From: Spirilliplanes yamanashiensis
GTDB taxonomy: Bacteria; Actinomycetota; Actinomycetes; Mycobacteriales; Micromonosporaceae
Direction: 5' to 3'
Assembly: GCF_016863475.1 (NCBI RefSeq)
Contig: NZ_BOOY01000007.1
Span: forward strand, 62,001-126,000
Length of the DNA: 64,000 bases
How positions within the stretch are numbered: position 1 is the first letter of the stretch; every line of letters begins with the position of its first letter. Below the pieces are notes generated by a model. That model worked only from the letters and a program-made list of their open reading frames with translations. It was not told where the DNA came from and ran no database searches. Of this stretch, positions 59,372 to 64,000 are shown piece by piece. Made by a program: the position numbers and the translations under genes.

Positions 59372-60463
59372 ATGCCCGTCGATTTCATCGGACTCATCAG
59401 CACCCAGGACGCCTCGGAGAGCAGGCCGGCGACCGGCCCGCTCGTCGACCGCGCCTACACCGCCCGCATCGCCCGCGCCCACGAGGACGCCGGCTTCGAC
59501 CAGGTGCTCATCGGCTACAGCTCGGCGTACCCGGACCCGGCGCATGTCGCCGCGTACGCCGCCGCCCGCACCGAGCGGCTCACCTACCTGGTGGCGCACC
59601 GCCCCGGCGTCGTCGCGCCCACCGTCGCCGCGCGCACCTTCGCCACCCTCGACCGGTTCTCCGGCGGCCGCGTCACCCTCAACATCATCACCGGCGGCCA
59701 CGACGCCGAGCAGCGCCGCGACGGCGACTACCTCAGCAAGGACGACCGGTACGCCCGCTCCGGCGAGTACCTGTCGATCCTGCGCCGCGCCTGGGAGTCC
59801 GACACCCCGTTCTCGCACAGCGGCCGCTTCTACGCGTTCGAGGACTTCGTCTCCCAGGTGCGCCCCGCGGCCGGCCGCATCCCCGTCTACTTCTCCGGCT
59901 CGTCGCCCGCCGCCTACGCCACCGGCGTCCGCCACGCCGACGTGCACATGTTCTGGGGCGAACCGCTCGCCGCCATCGCCGAGCAGATCGCCGCCGTGCG
60001 CGCCGCCGCCGACGCCGCCGGCGTCCCGGCGCCCCGGTTCTCCGTGTCGTTCCGGCCCATCCTCGGCGCCACCGAGGAGCTGGCCTGGCGGCGCGCCCAC
60101 GACATCCTCGCCCGCATCGACACCAGCCACACCGGCCGGTTCCTGCGCAACCGCGACCGCGACAACCCCGCCAACGCCGGCTCCCAGCGGCTGCTCGCGT
60201 TCGCCGCCGACGCCGACCGCCACGACCGTGCCCTGTGGACGGCCACCGCCAAGGCCAGCGGCGCCGCCGGCAACTCCACCGCCCTCGTCGGCACGCCCGA
60301 CACGGTCGCGCAGGCCCTGCTCGACTACCACGACCTCGGCGTCACCACGTTCCTCATCCGCGGCTACGACCCCCTCGACGACGCCGTCGACTACGGCCGC
60401 GAGCTCGTCCCCGCCGTCCGCGCCGCCGTCGCCGACCGCGACCGCACCGCGGTCCCCGCCTGA
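59372..60463 (+). CDS. Luciferase-like monooxygenase, paralogue B
   Basis: A 363-residue luciferase-like flavin-dependent monooxygenase, last of the plus-strand operon. It shares with the gene at 51794-52879 the start VDFIGLISTQDASESRPATG, the block AARTFATLDRFSGGRVTLNIITGG and the end GNSTALVGTPDTVAQALLDYHDLGVTTFLIRGYDPLDDAVDYG. A short insertion (RNRDRDNPANAG, about residues 261-272) is absent or different in paralogue A and may alter substrate choice. AAAGGGG precedes the ATG at 59372. Confidence 0.87.
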   Translation: MPVDFIGLISTQDASESRPATGPLVDRAYTARIARAHEDAGFDQVLIGYSSAYPDPAHVAAYAAARTERLTYLVAHRPGVVAPTVAARTFATLDRFSGGRVTLNIITGGHDAEQRRDGDYLSKDDRYARSGEYLSILRRAWESDTPFSHSGRFYAFEDFVSQVRPAAGRIPVYFSGSSPAAYATGVRHADVHMFWGEPLAAIAEQIAAVRAAADAAGVPAPRFSVSFRPILGATEELAWRRAHDILARIDTSHTGRFLRNRDRDNPANAGSQRLLAFAADADRHDRALWTATAKASGAAGNSTALVGTPDTVAQALLDYHDLGVTTFLIRGYDPLDDAVDYGRELVPAVRAAVADRDRTAVPA

Positions 60464-60566
60464 TCCCGCGCATTTATTCGATTACCTTGATATGTGGCGT
60501 TCATCGCACCGAAACGCTTCCCGAATACGGGTACGGCAATTGACGCGGCCGTTCCGGATAGGAACG

Positions 60567-60656
60567 ATGGGGCTCATGCAGCGGCGGAACCTCTTCCTCA
60601 CGTGCCGCCTGGCGATCGACCTGAAGCGGTGCGCCAGCGCCTGGTGTCGGCCCTGA
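60567..60656 (+). CDS. Cysteine-containing leader peptide
   Basis: A 29-codon ORF encoding MGLMQRRNLFLTCRLAIDL followed by KRCASAWCRP. The IDLxRxASAxCR core is the pattern of the short actinobacterial leader peptides found upstream of sulfur-assimilation genes, as I recall them. Cysteine codons near the end let ribosome stalling report cysteine supply. A second start at 60576 is possible; GGATAGGA lies just upstream. The peptide sits 104 bp after the organosulfur operon and 197 bp before the winged-helix gene, and hairpins follow it. Confidence 0.75.
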   Translation: MGLMQRRNLFLTCRLAIDLKRCASAWCRP

Positions 60657-60670
60657 CACCTGCTCGGCGA

Positions 60671-60760
60671 GCCGGGTGACGACCCCCCCGGCGCAACGAT
60701 CCACCCGTTTTCCGCACCGCCGGAAAAACCATTCCCGACCGGTCCGACCCCTGCCGGTCG
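60671..60760 (+). promoter_or_regulatory. Candidate attenuator hairpins after leader peptide
   Basis: Three stem-loops follow the leader stop: GCCGGG (60671-60676) with CCCGGC (60687-60692); GTTTTCCG (60707-60714) with 60721-60729, one bulge; and CGACCGG (60736-60742) with CCGGTCG (60754-60760). The series fits transcription attenuation or translation control of the winged-helix gene at 60853. No alternative antiterminator pairing could be shown by eye. Confidence 0.45.
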
Positions 60761-60852
60761 AACGCCATCGCGGACGGGTCTGTCAGGCGTACCCGTCCAC
60801 CCGTCGCCACCGCCGTGACCCGGCGGTGCGCAGCGCCCACCCGGAGGAACTC

Positions 60853-61416
60853 ATGTCCGCAGCCGCCGTCACCGACCTGGCCCCCGCCCGCCGCACCCAG
60901 CGCCCCGGCACCCGCCCCCGCGGCACCGCGCCGGCCCGCCTGCGCCCCGTGCCCACCCCCGCCGCCGAGCGCTCCGTCACCGTCACTGTCCGCGTCGCCC
61001 CCGGCGCCGAGAACGACGGCGTCCTCGCCGCCCTGCGCGAACTCATCGCCGTCGCCGGCACCACCGGCGACGTCTCCGCGGCCCCCGCGGCGGCTCCCGC
61101 CGCCCCCGCCGCCTCGCCCGTCCACCTGGAGCTGCACCCCGCCACCCGGGTCGTCACCCGCGGCGGCGAGGCCCTCACCCTCAGCCGCCTCGAGTACGAC
61201 CTGCTGCTGTTCCTCGCCGAGAACCCCCGCCGGGTCTTCTCCCGCACCCAGCTGCTCAACCAGGTGTGGGGGCACACCCACACCAGCGCCCGCACCGTGG
61301 ACGTCCACGTGAGCCGCCTGCGCACCAAGCTCGGCGAGACCCCGGACCTCATCACGACGGTCTACGGCATCGGCTACCGCCTCGCCGACGACGCGGCGGT
61401 CACGGTCGTGCGCTGA
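60853..61416 (+). CDS. Orphan OmpR-type winged-helix protein
   Basis: A 187-residue protein with a C-terminal OmpR/PhoB winged helix (about residues 95-180): LTLSRLEYDLLLFLAENPRRVFSRTQLLNQVWG and ARTVDVHVSRLRTKLGETPDLITTVYGIGYRL. There is no receiver domain; the N-terminal 85 residues are basic, then a short beta segment (SVTVTVRVAPGAEN). Such receiver-less regulators are frequent in actinomycetes. GGAGG at 60843 supports the ATG at 60853. Being downstream of the cysteine leader, it may regulate the sulfur genes. Confidence 0.85.
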   Translation: MSAAAVTDLAPARRTQRPGTRPRGTAPARLRPVPTPAAERSVTVTVRVAPGAENDGVLAALRELIAVAGTTGDVSAAPAAAPAAPAASPVHLELHPATRVVTRGGEALTLSRLEYDLLLFLAENPRRVFSRTQLLNQVWGHTHTSARTVDVHVSRLRTKLGETPDLITTVYGIGYRLADDAAVTVVR

Positions 61417-62031
61417 CACACGCTCCGCCCGGCCCGGGGGCCGTGCCCGCCGGTTCGTGGGTGCGGGTCCGCTGTCCCTGGGCCTGCCGGCCCCGGGCCG
61501 GGGTTCGCCGCCGTGGCGGTGGGCCTCGCCGTCCGGGGGCCGGCTCCTGGCCGTGGGTCTTGCGGATTCCGGCGGGCGTGGACTCTTCGCGCGGGCCGCG
61601 GCCGGGTCCCCGCCCGGTCTGCGGCTTCATGCGCTTGGTCGCGGGTCACGCCGCGTTATGGCCCGCGGCGTTGACCACCCCTCGTGCCTTGACCGCGCTC
61701 AAGCCTTGACCGGCCCGCGGCCTTGACCGGCGCCCAGCCGCCCGCCCTTGTCCGCCGCCCGGCCTCGCCTGATGCGCGGCGTTGGTCGGTGCCCACCCTT
61801 TCCCGCCGCACGGTCGCCGCCCTTGCCCGCCGCCCGGCTCCGCCCGAGGCGCGCCCTTGGCCGCGGCCCGGCTCGCAGGTCCGCGATCCCGCCGCCGGGT
61901 CCGTGACCTCGCCGCCGCCCCCGCCCCACCCGCCACCCATTTCCCGCCCTTAGGTCCCACCACCCGAGCCGCCCCTCCGCCCCCACCAGAAACCTTTCCG
62001 GCGGGGCGGCTGGCTTCCCTCGCCTATATCG
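61417..62031. other. Long GC-rich spacer with degenerate repeats
   Basis: No gene with recognisable features is seen in this 615-bp stretch. It holds degenerate repeats: CCTTGACCG at 61687, 61704 and 61721, and two near-identical 21-bp copies at 61743-61763 and 61818-61838 that begin CGCCCTTG and end CGCCCGGC. The pattern looks like local slippage or amplification in non-coding DNA. Confidence 0.5.
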
Positions 62032-62048
62032 CCTACCGTTGTTGTAGG
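62032..62048. promoter_or_regulatory. CCTAC-N7-GTAGG inverted repeat
   Basis: CCTAC (62032-62036) and GTAGG (62044-62048) are inverted copies 24 bp before the FAD-protein start. The preceding CCTATATC adds a direct CCTA repeat. The position fits an operator at or just after a promoter. Confidence 0.4.
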
Positions 62049-62071
62049 AGTTAACGCGGAGGGGTGGAGCA

Positions 62072-63454
62072 ATGGCGCGACACACGACGGCGGTGGTGGG
62101 AGGCGGCTGTGCGGGCGTGCTCGCCGCCACCCAGCTGCTGCGATGTACCGACAGCGACGTGATCCTGATCGACCCGGACGGGCCCGGCGGCGGCGTCGCC
62201 TACGACGCGGCCCAGCCGTGGCACCTGCTCAACTCCCGGGCCGGCGCGATGAGCGCCCACCCCGACGACCCCGGTCACTTCGTCGCGTGGGCCCGCGCGG
62301 ACGGTCAGGCCGCCACCGCCGACACGTTCCTCGCCCGCCGCACGTACGGCCGCTACCTGCGCGACGTCGCCGATGCGGCGGACGCGGCCGCGCCGGGCCG
62401 GTTGCGGGTGGTGCGCGAGCGGGTCACCGGCGTCGCCGCCCACGACACCGGCGTGACCGTGCGGGCCGGTGACGGGCTGCTGCACGCCGACCGGGCGGTG
62501 CTCGCCGTCGGCAACCCCGCCGGTGCGCAGCCGCTGGGCGCGCCCGCCGGGCATCCCGCGTACATCGCCGACCCGTGGCGGCCGGACGCCTTCGCGGCCG
62601 TCCCCGCCGACGGGCCCGTCCTTCTGGTGGGCACCGGGCTGACCGCGGTCGACGTCGCGCTCACCCTGGCCACGCGCGGGCACCGCGGTCCCGTCGTCGC
62701 CGTGTCCCGCCGGGGTCTGCTGCCGCAGGCGCACACGGCCGCCGGCGCGCCGCCCGCCCTGCCGGACCTCGACCCGGCCGCGGGCCTGGCCGGGCTGCTG
62801 CACACGCTGCACGCCGCCGCGTGCGGCGCCCCCGACTGGCGCACCGTCGTCGACGGACTGCGCCCCCACCTCGACCGGCTCTGGACCGGGCTCACCCCCG
62901 CCGAGCAGGACCGCTTCCTGCGGCACGCCGCCCGCCAGTGGGAGAACCACCGGCACCGCATGGCGCCGGGCATCGCCGCGCAGGTCGCCTGGCTGCGCGC
63001 CGAGGGTGCCCTGGAGGTGCGCGCCGGCACCCTCGCGGCGGTCGCCGCGGACGGCGCCGCCCTCACCGTCACCCTCGCCGACGGCACCACCACCCGGTAC
63101 GCGGCCGTCGTCAACTGCGCCGGGCCCGGCCGCCTGCCCGCCGCGGCCGGACCGCTCGTCGGCGCGCTGCTGACTGCCGGCGCCGCCCGGGTCGGCCCGC
63201 ACGGCCTCGGCCTGGACGTCGACGCGGCCGGATCCCTGATCACCGCCGCGGGCACCGCCGAGCCGAAGCTGACGGTGGTGGGTTCGCTGCGCCGCGGCCG
63301 GGTGTGGGAGACGACGGCGGTGCCGGAGATCCGCGCCCAGGCGGCCGCCCTCGCCGCCGCCTCCCCGGCCGCATGGACCGCCACGCCGCCGGCCGCCCCG
63401 GCGCCCACCCCGGCGCCCACCCCGGCGGCGGAGGGCTGGCCGGTCGCGGCCTGA
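62072..63454 (+). CDS. FAD/NAD(P)-binding oxidoreductase
   Basis: A 460-residue flavoprotein. The first Rossmann loop is AVVGGGCAGVLAATQLL (about residues 7-23), followed by GGGVAYDAAQPWHLLNSRAG, the signature of the NAD_binding_9/YdhS-type family. The second nucleotide loop is VLLVGTGLTAVDVALTLA (about 186-203) and VVNCAGPGR closes the FAD site. The C-terminus is Ala-Pro-rich. Related genes can lie beside sulfur-scavenging loci, but the reaction is unknown. GGAGGGG upstream supports the ATG at 62072. Confidence 0.8.
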   Translation: MARHTTAVVGGGCAGVLAATQLLRCTDSDVILIDPDGPGGGVAYDAAQPWHLLNSRAGAMSAHPDDPGHFVAWARADGQAATADTFLARRTYGRYLRDVADAADAAAPGRLRVVRERVTGVAAHDTGVTVRAGDGLLHADRAVLAVGNPAGAQPLGAPAGHPAYIADPWRPDAFAAVPADGPVLLVGTGLTAVDVALTLATRGHRGPVVAVSRRGLLPQAHTAAGAPPALPDLDPAAGLAGLLHTLHAAACGAPDWRTVVDGLRPHLDRLWTGLTPAEQDRFLRHAARQWENHRHRMAPGIAAQVAWLRAEGALEVRAGTLAAVAADGAALTVTLADGTTTRYAAVVNCAGPGRLPAAAGPLVGALLTAGAARVGPHGLGLDVDAAGSLITAAGTAEPKLTVVGSLRRGRVWETTAVPEIRAQAAALAAASPAAWTATPPAAPAPTPAPTPAAEGWPVAA

Positions 63455-63462
63455 CCACCGAA

Positions 63463-63513
63463 CGGCCGCGACGCCCCGGCCCCGGCCGCGACGCCCCGGC
63501 CCCGGCCGCGACG
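63463..63513. repeat. 20-bp tandem repeat, about 2.5 copies
   Basis: Units of 20 bp with the core CCGCGACGCCCCGGC follow one another from 63463, with copies ending at 63480 and 63500 and a partial third copy to 63513. It lies 9 bp after the FAD-protein stop. A GC-rich segment after it could form a terminator. Confidence 0.55.
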
Positions 63514-63629
63514 GGGCGGGGGACGGCCCCGCAGCGCCCATACCGGTCCGGTGATAGCTCCGCGGTATGCGTACCCGGGAAATCGCGCGAAACCGCAGGC
63601 CGGAGGTCGTCCGTGCCACCCATCGTCGA

Positions 63630-63667
63630 TTGTGGAAATCGATCACCGACTATAGATAATCGTTATC
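63630..63667 (+). promoter_or_regulatory. Promoter with Zur/Fur-like palindrome
   Basis: GATAATCGTTATC (63655-63667) has inverted GATAA/TTATC arms around TCG, close to the GATAATnATTATC-type boxes of Zur and Fur proteins. It overlaps a likely -10 region (TATAGATAAT, 63651-63660), with TTGTGG at 63630-63635 as a weak -35. It lies about 90 bp before the protease gene start. Confidence 0.5.
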
Positions 63668-63758
63668 AGGGGGTTGTTCACGCATTCGACAGGTGTCGAT
63701 ACTCCCAGCACCGGGCGCGGTACCCCCCGCCGCGCCCCCACCCCCTGGGAGGCTCCCT

Positions 63759-64000
63759 GTGAGGATCACGAAGCTGCGCCGGCCGGCGCTCGGCATCGTC
63801 GCCGCCGGTCTGGTCGCGGGCACCGCGTTCGCCGGTGGTCCGGCGTTCGGGGCCCCGGCCGCGGCGCCGGCGGCGGCGCCCGCCGCGGGTCCGTCCGCCG
63901 CGCCCGGCATCGCCGCGGCGCTCGGCGACCGCACCGCCGGCTCCTACGTCGACGCGGCCGGCAAGCTCGTCGTCACGGTGACCGACGCCGCCGCGGCGGC
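63759..64000 (+). CDS. Secreted serine protease precursor, N-terminal part
   Basis: The gene runs off the window after 80 codons. A signal peptide is clear (basic start RITKLRRP, then LGIVAAGLVAGTAFA), followed by an Ala-Pro-rich stretch. The last residues, ALGDRTAGSYVDAAGKLVVTVTDAAAA, match the propeptide of streptogrisin/alpha-lytic-type S1 proteases, which folds the enzyme and is then cut off. The GTG at 63759 follows GGGAGG at ideal spacing. The catalytic domain is beyond the window. Confidence 0.82.
   Translation, partial: MRITKLRRPALGIVAAGLVAGTAFAGGPAFGAPAAAPAAAPAAGPSAAPGIAAALGDRTAGSYVDAAGKLVVTVTDAAAA

Noticed and set aside
1-64000. tRNA, rRNA, CRISPR arrays, insertion sequences, prophage or integration sites
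   Set aside because: I looked for cloverleaf ends, repeat-spacer regularity, transposase motifs and integrases and saw none; a covariance-model scan would be needed to exclude small RNAs fully.

Overview
The window is very GC-rich DNA with frequent GTG starts, many 4-nt start/stop overlaps and families typical of actinomycetes (DUF5999, a SARP/AfsR regulator, LuxR-type ATPase regulators, secreted GH76 and GH64 hydrolases, a streptogrisin-like protease). I infer a chromosome segment from a filamentous actinobacterium, plausibly Micromonosporaceae; the genus is a guess. I saw no rRNA, tRNA, CRISPR array, insertion sequence, phage or plasmid functions.

Layout. 0-11.3 kb: the 3' end of an alpha-glucosidase gene, a receiver-only response regulator, a secreted GH76 mannanase behind a 12-bp inverted repeat, a LuxR-type regulator operon ending in an unusual BioD-like/SMI1-KNR4 fusion, DUF5999 divergent from an ECF sigma factor, and a secreted PGRP amidase. 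11.4-13.7 kb: a hairpin-rich leader and a three-gene operon (pyruvoyl-dependent arginine decarboxylase-like protein and two GNAT-type proteins). 13.7-20 kb: a GGDEF-EAL protein, then a methyltransferase and SARP regulator pair preceded by three 11-bp direct repeats. 20-28 kb: metabolic genes (LigB-type dioxygenase, KDPG aldolase, KDG kinase, uridine-kinase-like protein, XdhC and a MobA-like protein), an FN3 secreted protein and a DUF389 membrane protein.

27.9-49.4 kb is largely devoted to surface glycans. A minus-strand operon holds two glycosyltransferases, a methyltransferase and an unknown protein. After a SIS-domain regulator, a GH64 glucanase and an intradiol dioxygenase homologue come pseH and pseI with a capsule-type glycosyltransferase and two proteins of unknown role, one a beta-helix. 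pseB, pseC, pseF and pseG lie 8 kb further on. Between the halves, on the opposite strand, is a compact ACP, ketoreductase, AMP-ligase, LuxE, LuxC operon. All six steps to CMP-pseudaminic acid are therefore present, wrapped around a fatty-acyl activation/reduction module. I consider this the most interesting system here.

49.7-60.7 kb is an organosulfur-scavenging locus. Two divergent operons share a symmetric control region. One encodes an SfnB/DszC-like flavoprotein, two luciferase-like monooxygenases and two flavin reductases. The other encodes SsuC, SsuA, SsuB, a BisC-like molybdoenzyme, a cupin and a third luciferase-like monooxygenase. A 29-codon, cysteine-containing leader peptide followed by hairpins lies just downstream. 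The window closes with an orphan winged-helix protein, an FAD/NAD(P)-binding protein, a Zur/Fur-like palindrome and the start of a secreted serine protease gene.
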